A stretch of DNA of 64,000 nt, taken from Thermoplasmatota archaeon. Lineage in GTDB: Archaea > Thermoplasmatota > Penumbrarchaeia > Penumbrarchaeales > Penumbrarchaeaceae. Under the pieces are notes generated by a model. That model saw only the letters and a list, made by a program, of their open reading frames with translations, was not told where the DNA came from and did no database searches. Shown here one piece after another: positions 18,312 through 25,504 of the stretch; position 1 is the first letter of the stretch; each line of letters begins with the position of its first letter. The translations under genes were made by a program, and so were the position numbers. The DNA lies in NCBI GenBank assembly GCA_025457865.1, contig JALOTP010000002.1:61213-125212 (forward strand), in the 5' to 3' direction.

Positions 18312-19517
18312 TCATTCATCTATCGGCATCTCCTTGAGGACCTCCTCGTAAGCGTTCAGGACAAGGTCCAGGTCCTCGAGGGTGTGGGTGGCCATCAACG
18401 AATTTCTTAAAAGGCATCTGTCCCTAGGGGTCGCAGGGTAGATGACAGGATTGGTATAGACACCCCTGTCTAGGAGTTGCCTCCACCAGCCAACGGTATA
18501 TGGTTCCTCCCCAATTATGACCGGGATTATCGGGCTATCCGTATGACCGATGTCGAAACCCAGCTGTTTCAAGCCCTTCTTGAGATAATCCGCGTTCCTC
18601 CAGAGCGTCCTCCTCCTCTCGGGCTCGTCCCTGATTATCTCCATGGCCTTCATGGCGGTCGCCACGTTCGAGGGAGGGGGTGCTGCGGAGAAGATGAGCG
18701 TCCTTGAACTATGTTTGATGTTCATCAAGAGGTCCTCATTCCCCGCAATGAAGCCCCCCATTGAGGCGAAGGATTTCGAGAAGGTCCCCATCGTGATATC
18801 GACCTTCAATCCGAAGTGTGCGGCCGTTCCCTCCCCGTGTGGTCCGAGCACCCCTATCGAATGGGCATCATCCACCATCACCATGACATCTTCAGGAGCG
18901 CATATCCCGACTATCTCGGGGAGCTTGGCTATGGTGCCTTCCATTGAAAAGATGCCATCAGTCACCTCCAGCACTCCAGCTTCCTTTGGTATCTCGGAAA
19001 GGCATTTCCTCAGGTCACCCATATCGTTGTGCTTGTAAACGACCGCATTGGTCCGAGCTAATCTCACGCCGTCCACTATGGACGCATGGTTGAACTGGTC
19101 GGAGAGAACGTAATCCTCGCTGCTTGCAAGGGAGGAAATGGTCCCTACGTTAGTCTGGTATCCGGTGGAGAACATGAGCGCTGATTCCGTCCCCATGAAA
19201 TCAGCCAGTTTCTCTTCCATTTCTAAGTGGATGTCGAGCGTCCCGTTCAGATATCTGGACCCTGTACAGCCCACACCGTACTTCTCTATTGCTTCTATCG
19301 CGGCCCTCTTTACATCTGGGTGCTCGGTCATTCCCATGTAGTTGTTCGAGCCGAGCATGACAGTTTCCTTTCCAGCGATCCTAACGATGTGTCCCTGCTC
19401 ACCGCTCACAGGGAGGAAATACGGATAGAGGCCTATCTCCTTAGCCTCCTGGATGATCCTTTTTGAGTATCTAACGGGTTGTCCTTTAAGGGTCCTTTTA
19501 ATTCCCATTTTCGTCAC
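18312..19517 (-). CDS. PLP-dependent alpha-oxoamine synthase (KBL/AONS/SPT family)
   Basis: Joins an amino acid to an acyl-CoA with loss of CO2. Seen: 'GSRYLNGTLDIHLEMEEKLA', 'FSTGYQTNVG', 'TDGIFSMEGTIAKLPEIV', 'DDAHSIGVLG' (PLP Asp and His, about residues 216 and 219) and 'GTFSKSFASMGGF' with the PLP lysine at about 248. The usual family length is about 390-420; this is 401. The 'FSKSFASMGG' form is closer to serine palmitoyltransferase-like members than to classic KBL or BioF. Neither biotin genes nor threonine dehydrogenase lie nearby, so the substrate is open. The GTG at 19517 or ATG at 19508 may be the start. A 'tttaaatagc' TATA-like run lies ~20-30 nt upstream. Confidence 0.88.
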   Translation of the reverse strand: MTKMGIKRTLKGQPVRYSKRIIQEAKEIGLYPYFLPVSGEQGHIVRIAGKETVMLGSNNYMGMTEHPDVKRAAIEAIEKYGVGCTGSRYLNGTLDIHLEMEEKLADFMGTESALMFSTGYQTNVGTISSLASSEDYVLSDQFNHASIVDGVRLARTNAVVYKHNDMGDLRKCLSEIPKEAGVLEVTDGIFSMEGTIAKLPEIVGICAPEDVMVMVDDAHSIGVLGPHGEGTAAHFGLKVDITMGTFSKSFASMGGFIAGNEDLLMNIKHSSRTLIFSAAPPPSNVATAMKAMEIIRDEPERRRTLWRNADYLKKGLKQLGFDIGHTDSPIIPVIIGEEPYTVGWWRQLLDRGVYTNPVIYPATPRDRCLLRNSLMATHTLEDLDLVLNAYEEVLKEMPIDE

Positions 19518-19628
19518 GCTCTCGTAAAAGAATAGGTGCTATTTAAACCATCATTTAAGGAAAAAGGGGTCAACTTGTTCGATATGATTTTTTATCGGGA
19601 CTGACCTGATAGTTTCGAAGAAAAGTAA

Positions 19629-19704
19629 TGGCGCCCCGAACGGAATTTGAATCCGTGTCCTCGGTTCGACAGACCGAGATGATGGACCGCTACACTATCG
19701 GGGC
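19629..19704 (-). tRNA. tRNA-Asp (GTC)
   Basis: The minus strand gives acceptor GCCCCGA/TCGGGGC, discriminator G, D-arm 'tagtgtagcggtcca', anticodon loop CTGTCGA (anticodon GTC) and T-arm 'acggattcaaattccgt'. CCA is encoded (19629-19631). A TATA-like 'atttatac' lies about 30 nt upstream on the minus strand. Confidence 0.95.
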
Positions 19705-19884
19705 GTATTTTCGGTGGACTAATCGGGATGTCGTATAAATTGGTTTCCATGGGTCAGGTCCAGTCCATCAACGGACCCCATGGATACACTTCAACCATCT
19801 CGTTAGGTCCGATATGAAGTGTCGTTGTAGAAAAAAATGAACATAAGGTCCTGAAAGGTTATAATCACAGTATCCTTTCATGCT
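19705..19884. other. Intergenic stretch with two imperfect hairpins before the ligase gene
   Basis: Contains 'tccatgggtc' facing 'gaccccatgga' (one bulged base) at about 19745-19784 and 'acacttca' facing 'tgaagtgt' at 19786-19822. The region also carries the divergent promoters of tRNA-Asp and the ligase gene. A small structured RNA is possible, but no known family is recognised. Confidence 0.4.
19858..19866 (+). promoter_or_regulatory. TATA-like box of the DNA ligase gene
   Basis: 'gttataatc' is centred about 23 nt upstream of the ATG at 19885, so the ligase mRNA is probably leaderless or nearly so. No ribosome site is seen before the ATG, which agrees. Confidence 0.45.
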
Positions 19885-21888
19885 ATGATGCTCTATTCTG
19901 AACTGTCCGAGGCCTATTCAAGGATAGAGGCCCAGAGCAGCAGGTTATCGATGACAGATGAGCTTATCGACCTATTATCCAGAGCAAATGGACCGGAGCG
20001 TGAGATGGTAATTAGGCTCACAAAGGGAGAGCTCAGGCCAGGATACGAAGGGGTAGAGCTCGGGATTGCAGAAAAGCTTCTGGACAGGGCCCTCTACCAA
20101 GTTACCCTGATGCCCCTAGACCGAATAGAAGAGAAGAGGCTCTTGCTGGGCGATGTGGGGCTAATGGCGGAGGATGTCATCAGGACCAAGAAGCAGGCAT
20201 CCCTCTTTTCGGAACCACTCACGGTAGAGCGTGTATTCAGGAACCTTGAACGCATCTCCATCAAGGAAGGGAAGGACTCCCAGGACCTTAAGTTGAAGAT
20301 CATAGCGGAGATGATGCACGACTCCTCACCTATCGAGGCAAGGTACCTTGCAAGGACAATGTGCCAGAAGCTAAGGCTCGGGATAGCGGATATGACCATC
20401 ATCGATGCGTTGGCGTATCTGACAACTGATGGGTTCGAAAGTTTATCGGACGAACTGGGAGCCCTTGTCAAACATGAAAGACTGGAAAAGGATGTACGGG
20501 ACCTCAGGTCAAGAAGGACGGCTCCCATATATGACCTTGAGGAGCTCACATCGCATCCCTCTAAGCATGGACTGGACAAGGCTATGGCAGGTATGGTTCT
20601 GGAAAGGGTCCGGTCTTTGAAAGAGAAGATATCATCCAATAGAGAGTTCCTTGTCAGGCTCTACAATGTCCATCCGGACCTCGGTCACATCGCAAGGAAG
20701 TTATCAGAGGAGGGGATAGAGGCCCTATCGACAATCAAGGTCACACCAGGTATCCCTTTGAGGTCCATGCTTGGCGAGAGGTTGCGTTCAATAAAGGACA
20801 TCCTCGAGAAGATGGGAGGCGAAGCTGCACTGGAATACAAGTATGACGGATTGAGGGTCCAAGCCCATATGGTCAAGGAAGATGGAAAATGGAGGACCAA
20901 GTTCTTCTCAAGACAATTGGAGGATATCACTTCGCAGTTCCCTGATGTCAGGAAAGCGTTGGAAGGGGCGTTCGAAGGTAAGGATTGCATAATCGAAGGC
21001 GAATGTGTCCCTGTTGACCCCGATACAGGAGAGCTCCTCCCGTTCCAGCTCATATCCCAAAGGAGGGGAAGGAAGTATGACCTGGACCGGATGATGAAGG
21101 AGGTGCCGGTCAACCTTGTCCTCTTTGATTGCCTATATCTCAATGGTTGCGATCTAACGGGTTCGCCCTACCTTAAAAGGAGGGCTTCTTTGGAGGGCGC
21201 ATTCCCTTCGATTAAAGAAGGTATGATCCCCTCAGCTTCCGTTTCGTTATCCGTAATGAGGCTGGTGCGGAGCGAAGCGGATGGGGAATCGTTCTTCGAG
21301 AGCGCTTTGGAGGTCGGATGCGAGGGGATAATGGCAAAATCAACGGCCGTGGGTTCGATCTACCAAGCAGGCAGCAGGGGATGGTTGTGGATAAAGTACA
21401 AGAAGGACTACAGGTCAGAGATATCAGACACGCTTGACCTTGTCGTTGTCGGAGCGTTCCATGGCACTGGGCGCAGAAAAGGGACCTACGGAGCCCTGCT
21501 CATGGCCGCTTACGATACTGCATCCGATACGTTCGTAACAACATGCAAATTGGGCTCAGGGTTCAATGATGAGCACCTGAGGCAGGTCCCTATTATGCTC
21601 GAGGACCTGGTGGTCCCGAAGGGTGGTGCTTGGCGCAGGGTCCGCTCCAGGATAGAACCGGACATAAGGCTCAATCCAAAGGTAGTACTGGAGGTCCTCG
21701 GTTCCGAGATAACCTTCTCACCTTTGCATACATGTTCCATGGACCGTCTCAAACCTGGTGCAGGGCTCTCTGTACGTTTTCCAAGGTTCACCGGCAGGTT
21801 CAGGAACGATAAGGGACCCGAACAAGCTACAACAGCCCAGGAGATGGAGAGCATGTACTCGGCCCAGAGGAGAACGGTTTCCGATTGA
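19885..21888 (+). CDS. lig: ATP-dependent DNA ligase (archaeal LigB/Lig1 type)
   Basis: Seals nicks in replication and repair through an enzyme-AMP intermediate. The nucleotidyl lysine lies in 'EYKYDGLRVQAH' (about K319). Further motifs: 'FFSRQLEDIT', 'IIEGECVPVD', 'EGIMAKSTAVGS', 'WLWIKYKKDY' and the OB-fold end 'SVRFPRFTGRFR'. The helical DNA-binding domain fills the first ~300 residues ('MCQKLRLGIADMTIIDAL'). At 667 residues it is longer than most archaeal ligases (commonly 550-600), with the extra length mostly N-terminal. ATGs at 19885 and 19888 are both possible. Converges with the geranylgeranyl reductase gene, with stops 9 nt apart. Confidence 0.95.
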   Translation: MMLYSELSEAYSRIEAQSSRLSMTDELIDLLSRANGPEREMVIRLTKGELRPGYEGVELGIAEKLLDRALYQVTLMPLDRIEEKRLLLGDVGLMAEDVIRTKKQASLFSEPLTVERVFRNLERISIKEGKDSQDLKLKIIAEMMHDSSPIEARYLARTMCQKLRLGIADMTIIDALAYLTTDGFESLSDELGALVKHERLEKDVRDLRSRRTAPIYDLEELTSHPSKHGLDKAMAGMVLERVRSLKEKISSNREFLVRLYNVHPDLGHIARKLSEEGIEALSTIKVTPGIPLRSMLGERLRSIKDILEKMGGEAALEYKYDGLRVQAHMVKEDGKWRTKFFSRQLEDITSQFPDVRKALEGAFEGKDCIIEGECVPVDPDTGELLPFQLISQRRGRKYDLDRMMKEVPVNLVLFDCLYLNGCDLTGSPYLKRRASLEGAFPSIKEGMIPSASVSLSVMRLVRSEADGESFFESALEVGCEGIMAKSTAVGSIYQAGSRGWLWIKYKKDYRSEISDTLDLVVVGAFHGTGRRKGTYGALLMAAYDTASDTFVTTCKLGSGFNDEHLRQVPIMLEDLVVPKGGAWRRVRSRIEPDIRLNPKVVLEVLGSEITFSPLHTCSMDRLKPGAGLSVRFPRFTGRFRNDKGPEQATTAQEMESMYSAQRRTVSD

Positions 21889-21896
21889 CCGATGGT

Positions 21897-23123
21897 TCAA
21901 AGGACCTTCTTCAGGTGTGGGATGAACCTTGGCAATAACATGAAAAGCCCAGGGTCAGTCCTGATAAGCGAGACGGCCAGTGTCATAGGGTGGTCGATAT
22001 CGCCCTCATCATTTATCATTTCGAGCGTTCCCTTTCTTGAAAGCCTCTCGAGCATCATGTCGGTCTCATCATCAGTGATATCTGAGAGTATTTTCCTGGC
22101 TATGAAGGCCCTTTCAAGCTCTCTTCCATAACCCTTCCTCCAATCCTTTTCGAACTTGTCTAAGCTGGTTTGGGACAGACCTGCAGATGCCCCCAAGGTG
22201 GAGATAAAAAGGTCAACGGCCCTAAGAAGTGGGTATATGCCTCCACCGGAGGTTGGTTTGGCCATACCGGCGCTATCACCCAGAATAACAACGTCCTTTC
22301 CAACGATGTTAGCTGGGCTTCCCATCGGTATAGGGCCAAGGGTGACCGAGGTCTCTCCATACTTGATATCTTGGCCGTCGGGCAATGAGAGGAACCGGGC
22401 CAATCTTCGATCCTTCAGAAGGTTCGTAAAACCTTTGACCAATCCTCTGGGGTCTATGGAGGATGCCCCAATCCTTATACAAGATCTCCCGAAGGAAGGT
22501 ATGGCCCAGGCGAAGAACCCTCTGGCCGTTTCTTTCCCTGTATAGACCCCCACTTTATCATGGGGAACGGCTCCATCCACAACCTCGGTCTCGACCGAGA
22601 TACCCGTGATGGTCTCTTTAGGAGGTTCCATACCAGCGCACCTCCTGACGAGGGATGCGGGGCCATCGCAACCGAGTAAAAGGTCACATTCTAGATGGAT
22701 ACCCCCTTCCCTGCCCTTGGAGGATACCTCCCATCCTCTTCCAGGACGCTTTCTGACAGAGGTGACCCTCTGTCCGGTGAAGACCTTTGTCCCACATCGA
22801 GCGGCAAGCCTCAAGAGCTCTTTATCGAATTCTGCACGGTCGATGGTCAATGCTTTGACCCCACTCCCTTTGAGAGGAAGGATCAGACCGGATGGAGAAA
22901 AGATATCCGCCCCGAATATTTCCTTGAGGATGACATGGTTTGAAAGACGGTCCATCATTTCGAAATGGAATATGTCGGGATTTACCAGACCTGCGCATTG
23001 TTGCGGTCTTCCCGCTTCCGTATGCTCCTCTATCAAAGCGGTTCTGAGGCCAAGAGCTGAGGATCTAGCTGCTGAGTACGAACCTGCAGGACCACCGCCG
23101 ACGACCAAAACCTCGAATTCCAT
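21897..23123 (-). CDS. Geranylgeranyl reductase family flavoprotein
   Basis: FAD-dependent reduction of the isoprenoid chains of archaeal membrane lipids. Seen: the N-terminal dinucleotide motif 'VLVVGGGPAGSYSA', 'GRPQQCAGLVNPDIF' (with the Cys typical of the family), 'LLLGCDGPASLVRR' and the second FAD motif 'VVILGDSAGMAKPTSGGGI'. Length 408, as expected. The start at 23123 gives the N-terminal Rossmann strand directly. A second lipid gene (UbiA type) lies at 47.6 kb, so both late ether-lipid steps are in the window but unlinked. Substrate could be digeranylgeranylglyceryl phospholipid or a free prenyl chain. Confidence 0.88.
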   Translation of the reverse strand: MEFEVLVVGGGPAGSYSAARSSALGLRTALIEEHTEAGRPQQCAGLVNPDIFHFEMMDRLSNHVILKEIFGADIFSPSGLILPLKGSGVKALTIDRAEFDKELLRLAARCGTKVFTGQRVTSVRKRPGRGWEVSSKGREGGIHLECDLLLGCDGPASLVRRCAGMEPPKETITGISVETEVVDGAVPHDKVGVYTGKETARGFFAWAIPSFGRSCIRIGASSIDPRGLVKGFTNLLKDRRLARFLSLPDGQDIKYGETSVTLGPIPMGSPANIVGKDVVILGDSAGMAKPTSGGGIYPLLRAVDLFISTLGASAGLSQTSLDKFEKDWRKGYGRELERAFIARKILSDITDDETDMMLERLSRKGTLEMINDEGDIDHPMTLAVSLIRTDPGLFMLLPRFIPHLKKVL

Positions 23124-23248
23124 CGTCCACCTCTTGATATCTTTTCGGGAATGCCTTGGGAGATAGGGTAGGTCCGTATAAACGCTTTCAATGGGGGTCG
23201 GTTAATTTGATAGGCCTGGTGAGCCTTCAGGCGAAGGAAGCTGCTTGA

Positions 23249-24775
23249 ATGGCCCTAACGGAAGGACCGGACATGCTCGTCCGGACGAATAGGATGCTTC
23301 TTCCCTTGATTGATGGTTTCGTCGGAGGAGAGATAGCCGTTAGGGATGGAAGGATATCGTTCATAGCAGTGAATGGTAATGTACCAAATGAGGATAGAAG
23401 GGGCCTTGAGGTCATTGATCACAAGGATGACATTCTCTGCCCAGCCTTCTATGATGCTCATATGCACCTCTACCAGTGGAGCATTTCAAGGGCAGCTGTC
23501 GACCTCTCGATGGAAAGAAGCTGGAAGGGAGTTGTGGCAAAGCTTAAGGCTGTAGCGACCGGAAAAAGCGGGAACGAACTCTTCGATAGTTCTGGTCTAT
23601 TGGTTGGCGTTGATTATGATGATTCCAACTTCACGGATGGCGGATCACCCTCCCTCGAACAGCTAGACCGATCCTTCGGCAGGATTCCAGTGGTCATAAG
23701 GAGGATTTGCGGTCATATCCTCCATCTGAACTCTTCGGCCGCATATTCTATGGGAATTCCTATCGCCCGTTTGAGGGATGGTCCTTTGAAAGATGATGAG
23801 GCTATGACAACTTCATGGAAGATCCCATTCGGTTCCGGTTCTATCGAAAAAGCACTATCTGCGGGTATAAGGACCCTATGGTCGCTCGGTATCGCTGGCG
23901 GTGTGGAGATCCTTCCAGAGAGCGTTGTTGGGCAGATGTTCGAACATTTCCAGGCCATAGGAGGTGGGTCCCGGCTTTCCATAAGCGTATCCGGGAGGAA
24001 GGGTCGGGACCTAATTGGTAGATGCCACGGGGCCGTTGAATGGTCCGATATTGCCAATGCTCGTGATGGTGCATGCTCCCCATCATTGCCTGAGGTCCTA
24101 TTCGAAAAGCATTTCATGGACGGTTCGATCGGTGCTGGGACAGCTAGTTTCAGCAAGGAGTTCTCTGGACTGTCCCGATCTTGTGAGACATTGATGGACC
24201 GAGAGACCTTGATCGAAAAGGTAGTTTCCGGCCGAGAGGATGGACTCCTGCCAATGGTCCATGCCATAGGTGATAGGGCCATCTCACATGCCATCGAAGC
24301 TCTTTCAAGGACCGAGGCACCCTTTCGCATCGAGCACTCTGAAGCTTTGACAAAGGTCCACCTGAAGGCATTGAAGGGGACAAAGGGCTGTCTCAGCCTC
24401 CAACCCAACTTTCAGAGGGTATGGGGTCGGAAGGGTGGACTTTACAGCTCAAGGTTGGGTACTGCCTATCTTCGTTTGAACCCGTTCAGATCATTGAAGA
24501 TGTCCGGTGTAGATTGGTGTTTTGGGTCTGACATGATGCCACCAGGTCCTCTCTACGGGATGGTGGGGGCCATTGAACATGATGATCCAGGAGAAAGGTT
24601 GGACCCCATAACCGCATTGAGGGGTTATTCGGAGAGGTCCGCATGTTTCTCATTAAGGGGCTCCAGCTCACTTGGGGTCATCAGAGAAGGGGCCTGGGCG
24701 GACCTTGTGGTCCTAAAACCAGACCTAACTACTGTCAAGGCACTTTACATAGCCGGGGTCCTAAAGCGTCCGTGA
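23249..24775 (+). CDS. YtcJ-like metal-dependent amidohydrolase
   Basis: A TIM-barrel hydrolase of the amidohydrolase superfamily, 508 residues. Metal-binding sites: 'DAHMHLY' after the first strand, 'FMDGSIGAGTASF', 'VHAIGDRAISHAIEAL', 'RIEHSEAL' and 'CFGSDMMPPGPLYG'. These match the YtcJ/amidohydrolase-3 group, whose substrates are mostly unknown. The N- and C-terminal parts form the small beta-sandwich ('RDGRISFIAVNG', 'WADLVVLKPD'). ATG 23249 is used; ATG 23273 with 'ggaagga' upstream is an alternative that starts just before the beta-sandwich. No neighbouring pathway gene hints at a substrate. Confidence 0.85.
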   Translation: MALTEGPDMLVRTNRMLLPLIDGFVGGEIAVRDGRISFIAVNGNVPNEDRRGLEVIDHKDDILCPAFYDAHMHLYQWSISRAAVDLSMERSWKGVVAKLKAVATGKSGNELFDSSGLLVGVDYDDSNFTDGGSPSLEQLDRSFGRIPVVIRRICGHILHLNSSAAYSMGIPIARLRDGPLKDDEAMTTSWKIPFGSGSIEKALSAGIRTLWSLGIAGGVEILPESVVGQMFEHFQAIGGGSRLSISVSGRKGRDLIGRCHGAVEWSDIANARDGACSPSLPEVLFEKHFMDGSIGAGTASFSKEFSGLSRSCETLMDRETLIEKVVSGREDGLLPMVHAIGDRAISHAIEALSRTEAPFRIEHSEALTKVHLKALKGTKGCLSLQPNFQRVWGRKGGLYSSRLGTAYLRLNPFRSLKMSGVDWCFGSDMMPPGPLYGMVGAIEHDDPGERLDPITALRGYSERSACFSLRGSSSLGVIREGAWADLVVLKPDLTTVKALYIAGVLKRP

Positions 24776-24920
24776 CCTCTGCTCATCCATGAAACATTTG
24801 GACCTAATTTTTGCAGGATACTTCAAATTTCTCTCAAATCTTATTATATAAGGTCCTCAACCTTGTTCTGTTGTCGAAAGAGTTCGGATCGAACGACAAG
24901 GACCGATCAACGATGGGGAA

Positions 24921-25244
24921 ATGACATTGACACGACCATCCAAGAACTACAAGGATCCCCAGCAGAAAGGACCGATGAACGGAACCCGAAAGGACCTGTC
25001 TAAGTCCTTTGTCAGGTCAGTAGTAGGGACTGCCCATATCCTCAAAACGGGCAAGGACCCGGGTTTCGGCCCCTGGGAGGGAACGAGGTCATTCGCAATA
25101 CAGAAGGCTAAGGCGGTGAGACTTTCCGAGTATACTTTCCCCGTTTTTCTTATAAGAAGACCCAAGCAACGTGGTTCGTATTTGGATATGGAAGAAGGGA
25201 TGATCGAGCCTCCTTCCACAAAAAAGGCGATGAAGATAAAATAA
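24921..25244 (+). CDS. Small basic orphan protein
   Basis: 107 residues rich in Lys and Arg, with no membrane helix or Cys cluster and no recognised family. Codon use (AGG, AAG, GAC, CCG) matches neighbours. A TATA-like 'ttattatataagg' lies about 75 nt upstream (24840-24852). The ribosome site is weak ('gatgggg'). The stop is followed by an A-tract. Antisense ORFs of 90 and 109 residues overlap it, so the strand choice rests on codon use and the promoter. Confidence 0.5.
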   Translation: MTLTRPSKNYKDPQQKGPMNGTRKDLSKSFVRSVVGTAHILKTGKDPGFGPWEGTRSFAIQKAKAVRLSEYTFPVFLIRRPKQRGSYLDMEEGMIEPPSTKKAMKIK

Positions 25245-25276
25245 AAAAAAAACCTCTATTAGGAATCTGAAACCCC

Positions 25277-25305
25277 GGTTGTGCCGCTTTTCCCATGGCA
25301 CAACC
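25277..25305. terminator. Hairpin between the orphan gene and the membrane regulator
   Basis: Perfect 9-bp stem ggttgtgcc / ggcacaacc with an 11-nt loop. It may be a terminator or an operator-like inverted repeat; no clean T-run follows. The rest of 25245-25430 shows no gene. Confidence 0.4.
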
Positions 25306-25433
25306 ACTTTCATTTCACTCGAAGGACAGGTTGGGGCGACCTTGAACGACCCATGAGGTAAGGACCGGAGATGGCGGGAAACATGGACAGGACCGACATC
25401 AACAGAGGATACACACACTGGTTTATTGGAAAT

Positions 25434-25443
25434 GTTTATAAAG
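25434..25443 (+). promoter_or_regulatory. TATA-like box upstream of the membrane winged-helix regulator
   Basis: 'gtttataaag', preceded by the A-rich 'ggaaat' (BRE-like), lies 62-71 nt upstream of the ATG at 25505. A second A/T run ('cgttatatagttaatatacc') sits between and could also serve as promoter or binding site. Confidence 0.45.
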
Positions 25444-25504
25444 CAACATCGTTCATTACGTTATATAGTTAATATACCATCCAACCTTGGCAGAGGGCAT
25501 CTGA

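Noticed and set aside
22606-23166. 186-residue plus-strand ORF antisense to geranylgeranyl reductase
   Set aside because: Opposite the FAD-binding part of a clear flavoprotein; no own ribosome site or domain.
25089-25418. 109-residue minus-strand ORF overlapping the orphan gene
   Set aside because: Codon use is atypical (Phe/Leu/His-rich shadow of an A/T tract) and no promoter was seen; the plus-strand frame fits better.
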